This document shows positions 1 to 8,194 of a DNA stretch of 64,000 bases, piece after piece. The stretch is from Thermoleophilales bacterium (lineage in GTDB: Bacteria > Actinomycetota > Thermoleophilia > Solirubrobacterales > 70-9), in the NCBI GenBank assembly GCA_020636955.1, contig JACJWY010000004.1, positions 1-64,000 of the forward strand, given 5' to 3'. The position numbers and the translations under genes are program-made. The first letter of the stretch is position 1; each line of letters opens with the position of its first letter. The notes below the pieces were generated by a model. That model was not told the DNA's origin and searched no databases. It was given only the letters and a program-made list of their open reading frames with translations.

Positions 1-2
1 AC

Positions 3-521
3 GTGGCCAATGCGATGGCCGGGGCTGCGTCGGCGATCGCCCTCGGTCTATCGACGGAAGAGGTCGCGGCGGGGCTGAAGAGCTTTCCTCCGGTCCCGCA
101 TCGCTACGAGCCGGTGGCCGAGATCGAGCAAGTCCTGTTCATCAACGATTCCAAGGCGACCAACGTTGAAGCGACCCTTGCCGCGCTCGACTCCTCTGAG
201 AAGAAGCTTCACCTGATCCTCGGGGGCAGCAGCAAGGCCGAGTCCTACGAGCCGCTGGCGGGGGCCGTAGCCGGACATTGCCGCGGCGTCTACCTGATCG
301 GCGAGACCGCTGACCAGATTGCCGCGGCGCTGGAACCGGCCGATCTGGAAATCATCCGCTTTTGCGAGGACCTGGAGGCTGCGGTCTCCGAAGCGGCCGG
401 GGCCGCCGTGCCCGGGGAGGCGGTGCTGCTCTCGCCCGCCTGCGCCAGCTTCGATCAGTTCCAAAGCTACGAAGACCGCGGTGAAACCTTCCGTCGCCTG
501 GTCGAGGAACTCGATGGATAA
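3..521 (+). CDS. murD: UDP-N-acetylmuramoylalanine--D-glutamate ligase MurD, C-terminal part (5' truncated by window edge)
   Basis: MurD adds D-glutamate to UDP-MurNAc-L-Ala in the cytoplasm. Only the last ~172 residues are present because the frame is already open at the left edge. The Mur-ligase C-terminal domain is recognisable: NDSKATN (the conserved N-D-S-K-A-T-N of MurD) at about residues 48-54, ILGGSSK at about 72-78 and LLSPACASFDQF near residue 143, a typical MurD ending. The stop overlaps the ftsW start by 8 bp, so it belongs to the division/cell-wall operon that follows. The ATG-like codons near the edge are internal and not true starts. Confidence 0.93.
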   Translation: MANAMAGAASAIALGLSTEEVAAGLKSFPPVPHRYEPVAEIEQVLFINDSKATNVEATLAALDSSEKKLHLILGGSSKAESYEPLAGAVAGHCRGVYLIGETADQIAAALEPADLEIIRFCEDLEAAVSEAAGAAVPGEAVLLSPACASFDQFQSYEDRGETFRRLVEELDG

Positions 522-1893
522 GCGACGGAGCCGCAAGAAGAGCTCACGCAAGCGCAAGCCGGCGACCCGCGGGGGCAGTGCCCTCAGACCGGCCAAGGTG
601 AAGGCACAAGGTTTCTCCACCGAATACAGCCTGCTGCTGACCGCGACCATGATCCTGCTCGCCTTCGGGGTGGTAATGGTCTTCTCGGCCAGTTCGACCA
701 GCCAGATCCTCAGCGACGGCAGCCTCGCCGGCAGCACCTTCTACCTCAAGAAGACCCTGATCGCGGTGACGATCGGACTGGTCTGCATGTGGTTCGTGAT
801 GCGGGGCAGCCTCAGCCGTTTCCGTGAGCTGACCCCGAAGTTCATGATTGGGACCCTGATCGCCCTGGTCCTGGTGCTCTTCATGGGGGCGGCGATCAAC
901 GGAACCAAGGGCTGGTTCATCTTCGGTCCGGTCCAGATCCAGCCGGCCGAGTTCGTCAAGCTCGGTCTCGTCCTCTACGGGGCGAACCTGCTCGCCGACC
1001 GGCCCGACCGGCTCTATTCGATCCGCGACATGGGCCCGTACCTGGGCATGACCGGTGTCGCCCTGCTGCTCGTGCTCGCCCAGCCCGACATGGGCTCGGC
1101 GATGGTGGCAGTCTTCGCCGTATTCGTCACCCTCTTTGCGGCTGGAGCAAGGCCCCGCGACCTCGGCCTGCTGGCCGGTGGAGTGGGAGGGGTGGCCTTC
1201 CTCTTTGCCCTGGCTGCGCCCTACCGTCGCGATCGCCTGCTCACCTTCCTCAACCCGGATGGCGATGTGACCGGCAACGGCTTTCAGATCATCCAGGCCA
1301 AGATTGCAATCGGATCCGGCGGATTTGACGGGGTCGGGATCGGTAATGGCGTGCAGAAGGCCTTCTACCTGCCGGAGGCCCATACCGACATGATCTCGGC
1401 GGTGATCGGCGAGGAGTTCGGCTTCCTCGGCATGATCGCCCTGATCCTGGTTTACGGCATGCTCGGATACGCGGGCTTCCAGATAGCCCGCAAGGCCAAG
1501 GACGACTACGGACGGATCCTGGCCGGAGGCCTGACCGGTCTGATCCTGATTCAGGCCTGCATCAACCTTTACGCGGTGATGGGCATGGCCCCGCTCACCG
1601 GCGTTCCGCTGCCGCTTGTCTCCTACGGAAACAACAGCCTGATCGTCAGCCTGATCTCGATCGGCCTGATCCTCAACGTGGGCCGGGGCGGTCGGGCCGC
1701 CACCCTGAGCAAGCCGGTGCCGCGAAGGGGTCCGCGACCGAATGCGAGACTGCGACTGATCGAAGGTGAAGGCCAGAGAAGATCCCCACAACCAGCAAGA
1801 AGGACATCCGGTGCCCAACGTCGTGATAGCGGCCGGCGGTACGGCGGGGCACGTGGTTCCGGCCCTGGCCATAGCCGACGAGCTTCGAGATAG
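514..1893 (+). CDS. ftsW: SEDS-family peptidoglycan glycosyltransferase FtsW
   Basis: FtsW is the septal lipid II polymerase of the SEDS family, an integral membrane protein working with a class B PBP. The product is 459 aa with a very basic ~35-residue cytoplasmic N-terminus followed by about ten hydrophobic segments. Family marks are QPAEFVKLGLVLY, the PEAHTDMISAVIGEE loop (about residue 290) and TGVPLPLVSYGNNSL near residue 370. The ATG at 514 is chosen because it overlaps the murD stop; the same frame stays open upstream, but that sequence is a murD shadow. The C-terminus runs 83 bp into murG, an unusually long overlap, with a basic low-complexity tail. Confidence 0.93.
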   Translation: MDKRRSRKKSSRKRKPATRGGSALRPAKVKAQGFSTEYSLLLTATMILLAFGVVMVFSASSTSQILSDGSLAGSTFYLKKTLIAVTIGLVCMWFVMRGSLSRFRELTPKFMIGTLIALVLVLFMGAAINGTKGWFIFGPVQIQPAEFVKLGLVLYGANLLADRPDRLYSIRDMGPYLGMTGVALLLVLAQPDMGSAMVAVFAVFVTLFAAGARPRDLGLLAGGVGGVAFLFALAAPYRRDRLLTFLNPDGDVTGNGFQIIQAKIAIGSGGFDGVGIGNGVQKAFYLPEAHTDMISAVIGEEFGFLGMIALILVYGMLGYAGFQIARKAKDDYGRILAGGLTGLILIQACINLYAVMGMAPLTGVPLPLVSYGNNSLIVSLISIGLILNVGRGGRAATLSKPVPRRGPRPNARLRLIEGEGQRRSPQPARRTSGAQRRDSGRRYGGARGSGPGHSRRASR

Positions 1894-2899
1894 AGGCGTG
1901 ACCGTGTCTTTCCTGGGTGCCCGTGGCAGGCTGGAGGCGAATCTGGTCCCCGGAGCCGGGTATGAGATCGACCTGCTCGAACTTTCGGGGATCGACCGCA
2001 AGAACCCGGTCAAGGCGGCACGGGCGGCGTTTCAGGCGGCCGCCGCGATTCCCAAGGCCAGGCGCCTGATCAAAGCCCGCGGGGCCGACGCCGTGGTCGG
2101 CGGTGGCGGATTCGTGGCCGGCCCGGGCGGAGTCGCTGCGCGAAGGCTGAAACTACCCCTGGTCCTGACCGAGGCCGACCGGCACCTCGGCCTGGCCAAC
2201 CGCCTGCTTGCCAGACGGGCCGACCGGGTCTGCCTGGCCTTCGAGATCGAAGGCCTGGACAGCGAGAACGTGCGGATCACCGGAAGGCCGGTGGGTCGGG
2301 CCGTCCTTGACGCCGACCGCGGCCGGGCCAGGGCCCGGTTCGGAATCGCCCCCGAGGCCCGCTGCCTGCTGGTCATGGGTGGCAGTCAGGGCGCACGGAC
2401 CATCAACTTCGCCGCGGTGGAGGCATTGGCCGAACGGCCGGGGCGGGATTTCGACGTGGTTCACGTTTCCGGATCACGTGACCACGGAGCTTTGCAGGAG
2501 CGGCTCGATGCGGCTCCCCACGCCGACCGGTACACCCTGCTCGAATACGAGCCGGACATGGGGGACGGGATCGCCGCCAGCGACCTCGCACTCGCCCGGT
2601 CCGGAGCCTCGGTCTTCGAACTTGCTGCCCTGGGGCGGGCTGCCGTGCTGGTGCCCTACCCCTACGCAACGGGCGATCACCAGACCGCGAACGCGGATTG
2701 GATGGCCGAAGCCGGAGCCGCGGTGATCGTGCCCGACGCCGAACTCGACCCGGACCGCCTGTTGGCCGAGGTCACATCGCTACTCGGAGATGCCGACCGG
2801 CTGGCTGCGATGTCGGCGGCTTCAAAGAGCCTCGCCCGGCCCGACGCGGCGACCGCGGTCGCCGACGAGGTGATGGAACTGATCGGGGCTGAACGTTGA
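1811..2899 (+). CDS. murG: UDP-N-acetylglucosamine--undecaprenyl-PP-MurNAc-pentapeptide GlcNAc transferase MurG
   Basis: MurG makes lipid II from lipid I on the inner membrane face (GT28 family). 362 aa from the chosen GTG. The N-terminal glycine loop GGTAGHVVPALA, GGSQGARTIN at the start of the second Rossmann domain, and the UDP-GlcNAc site with GDHQTANA are all present. A GTG at 1766 lies in frame, but the GTG at 1811 places the glycine loop close to the N-terminus as in the family and has AAGAAGG about 8 nt upstream. Sits between ftsW (83-bp overlap) and murC (4-bp overlap). Confidence 0.93.
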   Translation: MPNVVIAAGGTAGHVVPALAIADELRDRGVTVSFLGARGRLEANLVPGAGYEIDLLELSGIDRKNPVKAARAAFQAAAAIPKARRLIKARGADAVVGGGGFVAGPGGVAARRLKLPLVLTEADRHLGLANRLLARRADRVCLAFEIEGLDSENVRITGRPVGRAVLDADRGRARARFGIAPEARCLLVMGGSQGARTINFAAVEALAERPGRDFDVVHVSGSRDHGALQERLDAAPHADRYTLLEYEPDMGDGIAASDLALARSGASVFELAALGRAAVLVPYPYATGDHQTANADWMAEAGAAVIVPDAELDPDRLLAEVTSLLGDADRLAAMSAASKSLARPDAATAVADEVMELIGAER

Positions 2900-4251
2900 G
2901 TGCGGAAGGAAATGACGGCAACGGACCCCGCGGCACCGGATCCGGGAATTGGGAGGGCCGCAGCATCCACCTGATCGGGGTCGGCGGGGCCGGGATGTCC
3001 GGGCTGGCCTGGGCGGCTCACCGACTGGGCGCTTCGGTGACCGGCAGCGACCGCTCCGACTCCTCTTATATGGAGCGACTGAGGGATGCGGGGATCGAGG
3101 TCACGGTCGGCCACGACCCTGCCAACGTTCCGGACGGTGCCGAGATCGTCGTCTCGACCGCGATCGCCGGGGACAACCCGGAACTGGCTGCTGCAGGCGA
3201 GCGGGGTCTCCGGATCCGGCATCGTTCCGAGCTGCTGGCCGAAATCAGCTCCTCCCGCCGGCAGATTGCGGTGGCCGGCACCCACGGAAAGACCACCACC
3301 ACCGGCATGCTCACCTACGCTCTGCGGGAGCTCGGCCATGACCCCTCCTTCTTCATCGGGGGCGAATTGCCCGGGTTCGGACCCGTCGGCGGAGCGGCCA
3401 ACAGCGGCTGGGGCGAAGGGGAATGGGTGGTGATCGAAGCCGACGAATCGGATGGCAGCTTCCTCACTCTCGACCCGGAGGTCGCGGTGATCACCAACAT
3501 CGAGATGGACCATCACGGACGCTGGGAAAACCTGGCCCAGTTGCGCGGGGCCTTTCGCGATTTCGCCGGTAAGGCGAGAGCGGTGGTGCTGCCGGTCGCC
3601 GACCACGAACTGGCCGGCGAGCTGATCGCCGAGGAACGGTCGATCACGCCCTTCGACCTTTCCCGGCCCGGCCCCGGCGAACTCGAACTCGCGGTCCCGG
3701 GTCAACACAACCGCCTCAACGCCCGGGCTGCGGTCGGTGCGCTCATGGCAGCGGGCTTCGGGGAAGCGGAGTCGGCGGCGGCCCTGAGTGGTTTCCCGGG
3801 GGTCAAACGACGTCAGGAATTCAAGGGTGAATGCGAGGGTGCCCGGGTCTACGACGATTACGCCCACCATCCGACCGAGGTCAGGGCAGCGCTCGAAGCG
3901 ATTCGCGAGTTCGATCCCGAGCGGCTGATCGCAGTCTTCCAGCCGCATCTATATTCGCGAACGAAAATCTTCAGTCAGCAGTTCGGGGCGGCACTTTCCA
4001 GGGCCGATGAGATTGTCGTTCTGGACGTGTACCCGGCCCGCGAGGAACCGGTTGGCCCGCTGGCCGGGGTGAGCGGGCTCGACGTGCTGCGAGCGGCAGC
4101 GGACCGGGCAGGCGGCAAGCCGTCCTACTGGGCGCGCGATCTCGACTCGGCCGAACGGATCGTGAGAACCCGGGCGGGCGCTGACGCGGTCATCGCCACC
4201 ATCGGGGCGGGCGACATAACGAAGCTCTCGGACCGGTTGGTGGCCTCGTGA
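2896..4251 (+). CDS. murC: UDP-N-acetylmuramate--L-alanine ligase MurC
   Basis: MurC adds L-alanine to UDP-MurNAc with ATP. 451 aa, usual family length. Motifs in order: GVGGAGMSGLA (UDP-binding loop, about residue 29), GTHGKTTTTGM (ATP loop), EADESDGSF, YDDYAHHPTEV and FQPHLYSRT. The start is a TTG overlapping the murG stop; no in-frame ATG or GTG precedes the UDP loop. About 20 polar, glycine-rich residues precede the first strand. No murB is seen next to it, unlike many dcw clusters. Confidence 0.93.
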   Translation: MSAEGNDGNGPRGTGSGNWEGRSIHLIGVGGAGMSGLAWAAHRLGASVTGSDRSDSSYMERLRDAGIEVTVGHDPANVPDGAEIVVSTAIAGDNPELAAAGERGLRIRHRSELLAEISSSRRQIAVAGTHGKTTTTGMLTYALRELGHDPSFFIGGELPGFGPVGGAANSGWGEGEWVVIEADESDGSFLTLDPEVAVITNIEMDHHGRWENLAQLRGAFRDFAGKARAVVLPVADHELAGELIAEERSITPFDLSRPGPGELELAVPGQHNRLNARAAVGALMAAGFGEAESAAALSGFPGVKRRQEFKGECEGARVYDDYAHHPTEVRAALEAIREFDPERLIAVFQPHLYSRTKIFSQQFGAALSRADEIVVLDVYPAREEPVGPLAGVSGLDVLRAAADRAGGKPSYWARDLDSAERIVRTRAGADAVIATIGAGDITKLSDRLVAS

Positions 4252-5123
4252 GAGCCGGCGCCTCCAGCCGCGGTGCTGCTGCCCGCTTCAGCCGACAGTC
4301 GCCGAAGGGGCGTTCCGGCCGCGGCGGGAGCCCGGTCGCCCGGACCAGCGAGTTGGCGATGAAGCGGGAGCGACGCAGCACTCGTCTTCGCCTGTTCCTT
4401 TTCTTCGGGCTCATCCTTGTGATCCTGCTCGCTGCCGCCTACCACTTCTGGCTGCGTGATTCATCGCTGGTCGGGATCAAGAACCTGGAGATCACCGGGG
4501 TCAACACCAAGACCGAAGAAGGTCGTCAGATCGACCAGGCCGTTCGGACCGCGATGGGTGAAATGACCACCCTTCATTTCCAGCAGGATCTTCTCGACCG
4601 GGAAATGGCCCGCTTTCCCCGGGTGTCGAGCGTGGATGTCAAAACCTCGTTCCCCGACACGGCCACGGTGACCGTCCGGACCCGCGAGGACGGTTCGATT
4701 TACGGTGATGGTTCGGACGCGCTGCTCATCGCAACCGACGGGACCGTGCTCGGCCCGGCCGACGGCCAGGAAGGCTCGCTTCCGCAAATCGGGGCAACGA
4801 AGGAGCCAGCGAGCGGATCCGGTGGCACCGGGGCCAAAGCCGGCGAGACCCTGAGCGGTCCGGCCCTGAACCAGGCAGTGATCCTGGGGGCCGCGCCGCC
4901 CGACTTCAGGCCGTACATAACCGGTAGCCAACCGACCCCGGAAGGGGTGGAGGTGAGCTTCGAGGATGGCCTGACCATGCTCTTCGGTGACACCACCCAT
5001 GTCGAGGACAAGTGGAGGGCGGCGGCTGCACTGATCGCCGACCCGAGCTTCGACACGAGCAGTTATGTAGACCTGACCGTGCCGCGCCGTCCGGGTGTAA
5101 GCGCCACCGCGCCGTCGGGCTGA
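4248..5123 (+). CDS. ftsQ: FtsQ/DivIB-type POTRA-domain cell division protein
   Basis: FtsQ is a bitopic divisome protein linking FtsB/FtsL to the septal synthase. 291 aa: a basic Arg/Ser-rich cytoplasmic tail of ~45 residues, one membrane helix (LFLFFGLILVILLAAAYHFW), then an extracytoplasmic POTRA domain beginning SLVGIKNLEITGV, followed by a FtsQ-like beta region with FPRVSSVDVKTSFPDT. GTG start overlaps the murC stop (GTGA). Sequence conservation is low, as is usual for FtsQ; the identification rests on the topology, the POTRA signature and the place before ftsZ. Confidence 0.85.
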   Translation: MRAGASSRGAAARFSRQSPKGRSGRGGSPVARTSELAMKRERRSTRLRLFLFFGLILVILLAAAYHFWLRDSSLVGIKNLEITGVNTKTEEGRQIDQAVRTAMGEMTTLHFQQDLLDREMARFPRVSSVDVKTSFPDTATVTVRTREDGSIYGDGSDALLIATDGTVLGPADGQEGSLPQIGATKEPASGSGGTGAKAGETLSGPALNQAVILGAAPPDFRPYITGSQPTPEGVEVSFEDGLTMLFGDTTHVEDKWRAAAALIADPSFDTSSYVDLTVPRRPGVSATAPSG

Positions 5124-5127
5124 GCCC

Positions 5128-5270
5128 GGAAGAGGCTGAAAAACGGTCGCCGGGGGACCCGTTCCTGATGACGCCGGGTTAAAGCCCGATTCCGCTTCCC
5201 GTCTGGCTGAAAGCCCGGCAAGGGCGAGGAAGAAAGCTCGCATCTGGCTAACCTTCGATCACAGCTTGAG
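5128..5270 (+). promoter_or_regulatory. Candidate ydaO/yuaA-type (c-di-AMP) riboswitch aptamer
   Basis: The ftsQ-ftsZ spacer shows the conserved blocks of the ydaO/yuaA leader in the right order: GCTGAA (5135-5140), CGGGGGACCC (5151-5160), CGGGTTAA (5175-5182) and GGCTAACCTTCG (5246-5257). A closing helix can form between AGGCTG (5133-5138) and CAGCTT (5262-5267), and GCCGGG (5173-5178) can pair with CCCGGC (5214-5219). In known ydaO aptamers the matching blocks are GGGGGACCC, GGGTGAATC/GGGTTAATC and CAGCTAACCTCG. The match was made by eye from memory; a covariance-model scan would settle it. Confidence 0.55.
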
Positions 5271-5330
5271 GGTATGCAAACCCTAAAGCAATGGTTGAGA
5301 AATCGGCCATGCAGGATGGCGTGCGTCGCG

Positions 5331-5359
5331 TTGACAGTTCGGGCAAAATGCCCTACGTT
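5331..5359 (+). promoter_or_regulatory. Sigma-70-type promoter for ftsZ
   Basis: TTGACA (5331-5336) and TACGTT (5354-5359) are separated by exactly 17 bp. The -35 matches the consensus fully and the -10 keeps the three most conserved positions. Transcription would begin near 5366, giving ftsZ a leader of about 100 nt if translation starts at 5465, and ruling out the in-frame ATG at 5291 for this transcript. Confidence 0.6.
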
Positions 5360-5464
5360 GAGCGAAATTTCCGGGACCCGGAAACTCTTCCCGACCCTGA
5401 AGCGGTCGTGAAGACTGGCGGTTTCCGAGGCTTCAACTCAAGCAACAGAATCTGGATCGGAAAG

Positions 5465-6544
5465 ATGGAGACCACATACCTGGCGGTAATCAAGGTCGTC
5501 GGCTGCGGAGGCGGCGGCACCAATGCGGTGAGCCGAATGGTCGACGCGGGAGTCCGCGGCGTCGAGTTCATCGCCGTCAACACCGACGCCCAGGCACTTC
5601 AGGCCTGCGACGCCGACATCAAGATTTCAATCGGACAGGAACTTACCCGCGGCCTCGGCGCCGGCGGGCGGCCCGAGATCGGCGCCGGCGCGGCAGCCGA
5701 GACCCGCGACGAGATCAAGGAAGCCCTCAAGGGCGCCGACATGGTCTTCGTAACGGCCGGCGAAGGCGGGGGCACGGGCACCGGCTCGGCTCCGATCATC
5801 GCCGAGATCGCCAAGGAGGAAATCGGTGCCCTGACCGTCGGCGCGGTGACCAAGCCCTTCGAGTTTGAAGGCAAGAAGCGCATGCAGCAGGCGATGGAAG
5901 GCATCGAAAAGCTGCGCAACCACGTCGACACGCTGATCATTGTTCCCAACGAAAAGCTGCTCCAGGCGGTCGAGCGGAGGACCAGCGTCCTCGACGCGTT
6001 CCGCATGGCCGACGACATTCTGCGTCAGGGCGTTCAGGGCATCACCGACCTGATCACCATCCCCGGGCTGATCAACCTCGACTTCGCCGACGTGCGCACG
6101 ATCATGCGGGACGCCGGTTCGGCCCTGATGGGCGTCGGGGCCGGCCAGGGCGAGAACCGGGCGATCGACGCCGCCAAGGCCGCGATCACCTCACCGCTGA
6201 TCGAGGAGTCGATCAAGGGTGCGACCGGCATGCTGCTGAACATCACCGGTCCCGAGGAGCTCGGTCTCTTCGAGGTCAACGAGGCGGCGCAACTGGTCCA
6301 GTCCGAGGCCGATCCGAACGCGAACATCATCTTCGGCTCGGTCGTCGACCAGTCGCTGGTCGACGAGGTCCGGGTGACGGTGATCGCGACCGGATTCGAA
6401 GGCTTCGAGCTGCTGGCCCGCACCCCCCAGCGGGTCCGTCGCCGTTACGAGTCTCGCAAGCGGGTTTCCTCGGAAGACACGGACATCAGCAACCTCCGGG
6501 TCGGCGACTCCGACATCGAAGTACCCCCCTTCCTCCGGGACTAG
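5465..6544 (+). CDS. ftsZ: Cell division GTPase FtsZ
   Basis: FtsZ is the tubulin-like GTPase that forms the cytoplasmic Z ring. 359 aa from the chosen ATG. Motifs: GCGGGGTNAVSRM near the N-terminus, the tubulin signature GGGTGTGSAP, the T7-loop region NLDFADVRTIM, and the C-terminal peptide DIEVPPFLRD that binds FtsA/SepF-type partners. The frame is open back to an ATG at 5291, which would add 58 residues; 5465 is preferred because family members begin shortly before YLAVIKVVG and because the promoter at 5331-5359 lies downstream of 5291. The linker before the C-terminal peptide is short. Confidence 0.95.
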   Translation: METTYLAVIKVVGCGGGGTNAVSRMVDAGVRGVEFIAVNTDAQALQACDADIKISIGQELTRGLGAGGRPEIGAGAAAETRDEIKEALKGADMVFVTAGEGGGTGTGSAPIIAEIAKEEIGALTVGAVTKPFEFEGKKRMQQAMEGIEKLRNHVDTLIIVPNEKLLQAVERRTSVLDAFRMADDILRQGVQGITDLITIPGLINLDFADVRTIMRDAGSALMGVGAGQGENRAIDAAKAAITSPLIEESIKGATGMLLNITGPEELGLFEVNEAAQLVQSEADPNANIIFGSVVDQSLVDEVRVTVIATGFEGFELLARTPQRVRRRYESRKRVSSEDTDISNLRVGDSDIEVPPFLRD

Positions 6545-6580
6545 CTGCCCGGACACCCGTCTTCGACCGGGCTTGAGTAG

Positions 6581-6676
6581 CCGCGGGGTCGGGTGAGCGT
6601 CGTCCGGGACGCTCAAGGGCGAGGGCGGCTGAATGCCGCCCGCGACCGTCCCGGCGATGCTCACCCGACCCCGCGG
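6581..6676. repeat. Long nested inverted repeat between ftsZ and gcvT
   Basis: Outer arms CCGCGGGGTCGGGTGAGC (6581-6598) and its exact reverse complement (6659-6676) are continued inward by a G-T wobble, 3 bp, a one-base bulge, and CCGGGAC (6604-6610) with GTCCCGG (6648-6654), about 29 pairs in total. Inside sits a second hairpin, GGGCGGC (6623-6629) with GCCGCCC (6635-6641) around TGAAT. It lies just after the ftsZ stop and ends 38 bp before the gcvT start. It could end ftsZ transcription, although no T-run follows. Confidence 0.8.
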
Positions 6677-6702
6677 CGTAATCACCAAGTCCCGGGGTTT
6701 TC

Positions 6703-6708
6703 TAAGAT
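6703..6708 (+). promoter_or_regulatory. TAAGAT -10-like box, leaderless start of gcvT
   Basis: TAAGAT lies 6 nt before the gcvT GTG and no Shine-Dalgarno sequence is visible, so transcription may begin at the start codon. Part of a window-wide TAnnnT pattern. Confidence 0.5.
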
Positions 6709-6714
6709 CGTCGG

Positions 6715-7800
6715 GTGACCGTCGAATCTGCGCTCCGTCGAACCCCGCTGTACCAGACCCATGTGGAGGCCGGGGCGAAGATGGTGCCGTTTGCCGGCTG
6801 GGAGATGCCGGTCCAGTACGACGGCATCAAGGAGGAGCACATCGCGGTCCGCACCCATGCCGGGATCTTCGATGTCTCGCATATGGGTCAGATCGAGGTC
6901 GAGGGCCCGGGCTCGCTGGCTTTCCTGCAGCGGGCGGTGACCAACGACATATCGAAGATCGAGATCGGCGGCGCCCAGTATTCGCTGCTCCTGAACGATG
7001 AGGCCGGGGTCATCGACGACCTTTTCGTTTACCGGCTCGGACATGACCGCTACCTGGTCATCACCAACGCGGGCAACCATCCGGCCGACATCGCCCGGCT
7101 CGGCCAGATCGCCCGGGATTTCGACGTTTACGTGCGGGACGCAAGTGCCAATTACGTGATGCTGGCGGTTCAGGGACCAAACGCCCGGCGGATCCTCGAA
7201 CGCACACTTCATCTTGATCTTCCGCCCCGCATGAGGGTTGGCGCCCGTCAGATCGGCCGGCGGCCCGCGATCGTCTGCGGAACCGGCTACACCGGCGAGG
7301 ACGGGGTAGAGCTGCTGATCGATCCCGAGATCGCCCCGGCGATCTGGACCGAACTGATCGATGCCGGAGTAGTGCCCTGCGGTCTCGGCGCCCGTGACAC
7401 CTTGCGGCTCGAGGTCTGTTTTCACCTTCACGGCAACGATCTCACCGGGGAAACAGACCCGATCTCGGCCGGGCTCGGGTGGGCCTGTGCCGAATCGACC
7501 GGCTTCATCGGCTCCGACCAGGTGGCGGTCCTGAGGGCGAACGGAACCGACGAGAAACTGGCTCCTTTCCTGATCGAAGGGTCCGGCATCGCCCGTCAGG
7601 GAAACCCGGTGATGCTAGACGGCGAAGTGGTCGGGGAGGTCACCAGCGGCACCTTTTCTCCATCCCTCGAAAAGGGCATCGGCATGGCCTATCTGAGGCC
7701 CGACCTGTCTGAACCGGGCACCGAACTCGAAATCGACGTGCGCGGCAAGCGTCGTGCGGCGCGCGTAAGCTCCAAACCTCTCTACGCGAAGGAGAAGTGA
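6715..7800 (+). CDS. gcvT: Aminomethyltransferase, glycine cleavage system T protein
   Basis: T protein releases ammonia from the aminomethyl group carried on lipoyl-GcvH and passes the carbon to tetrahydrofolate. 361 aa, normal length. N-terminal MPVQYDGIKEEHIAVRTHAG and FDVSHMGQIEVEGP, central TGYTGEDGVELLI, and LGARDTLRLEVCFHLHGNDL are classic GcvT sequences; the C-terminal barrel follows. First gene of gcvT-gcvH-gcvPA-gcvPB; the gcvH start follows the stop by 1 bp. No glycine riboswitch was recognised upstream; instead there is the large hairpin at 6581-6676. Confidence 0.95.
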   Translation: MTVESALRRTPLYQTHVEAGAKMVPFAGWEMPVQYDGIKEEHIAVRTHAGIFDVSHMGQIEVEGPGSLAFLQRAVTNDISKIEIGGAQYSLLLNDEAGVIDDLFVYRLGHDRYLVITNAGNHPADIARLGQIARDFDVYVRDASANYVMLAVQGPNARRILERTLHLDLPPRMRVGARQIGRRPAIVCGTGYTGEDGVELLIDPEIAPAIWTELIDAGVVPCGLGARDTLRLEVCFHLHGNDLTGETDPISAGLGWACAESTGFIGSDQVAVLRANGTDEKLAPFLIEGSGIARQGNPVMLDGEVVGEVTSGTFSPSLEKGIGMAYLRPDLSEPGTELEIDVRGKRRAARVSSKPLYAKEK

Positions 7801-7801
7801 C

Positions 7802-8188
7802 TTGTCCGAAGCGAGCTACCCCGAAGACCTCAGGTATCACCCCGAACATGACTGGGCCCGCATCGAAGGCGGCGAGGCTACGCTCGGAATCACCTGGTAC
7901 GCACAGGACTCCCTGGGAGAGGTCGTGTTCTTCGAAGGGCCGGAAATCGGCTCCGAAGTGACCAGAGACCAGCCTTACTCGGAGGTGGAGTCGGTCAAGG
8001 CGGTCTCCGACGTGGTCGCCCCTGTTTCCGGCGAAGTGATCGCGGTAAACGACAGCCTCAGCGACGCGCCCGAGGCGATAAACGCCGACCCCTACGGAAC
8101 CGGCTGGCTGATCAAGGTTCGTCTCAGCGATCCGTCCGAAGCCGATTCACTGATGGACGCGGCGACCTACGCCGCCAGCCTGGAGTAG
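7802..8188 (+). CDS. gcvH: Glycine cleavage system H protein
   Basis: GcvH carries the lipoyl arm that shuttles the aminomethyl intermediate among P, T and L proteins. 128 aa. The lipoylation site is the lysine in VESVKAVSDVVAP (about residue 65), in the usual hairpin, and the N-terminus shows YPEDLRYHPEHDWAR. TTG start with AAGGAG (7789-7794) 7 nt upstream, inside the end of gcvT. Confidence 0.95.
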   Translation: MSEASYPEDLRYHPEHDWARIEGGEATLGITWYAQDSLGEVVFFEGPEIGSEVTRDQPYSEVESVKAVSDVVAPVSGEVIAVNDSLSDAPEAINADPYGTGWLIKVRLSDPSEADSLMDAATYAASLE

Positions 8189-8194
8189 CCGGCC

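Noticed and set aside
544..2013. Long minus-strand ORF (489 codons) opposite ftsW
   Set aside because: Composition is that of a shadow frame in GC-rich DNA; ftsW on the plus strand has strong family motifs and operon context.
6581..6676. Glycine riboswitch before gcvT
   Set aside because: The structure is a single nested hairpin and lacks the conserved glycine-aptamer core sequences; no tandem aptamer is visible.
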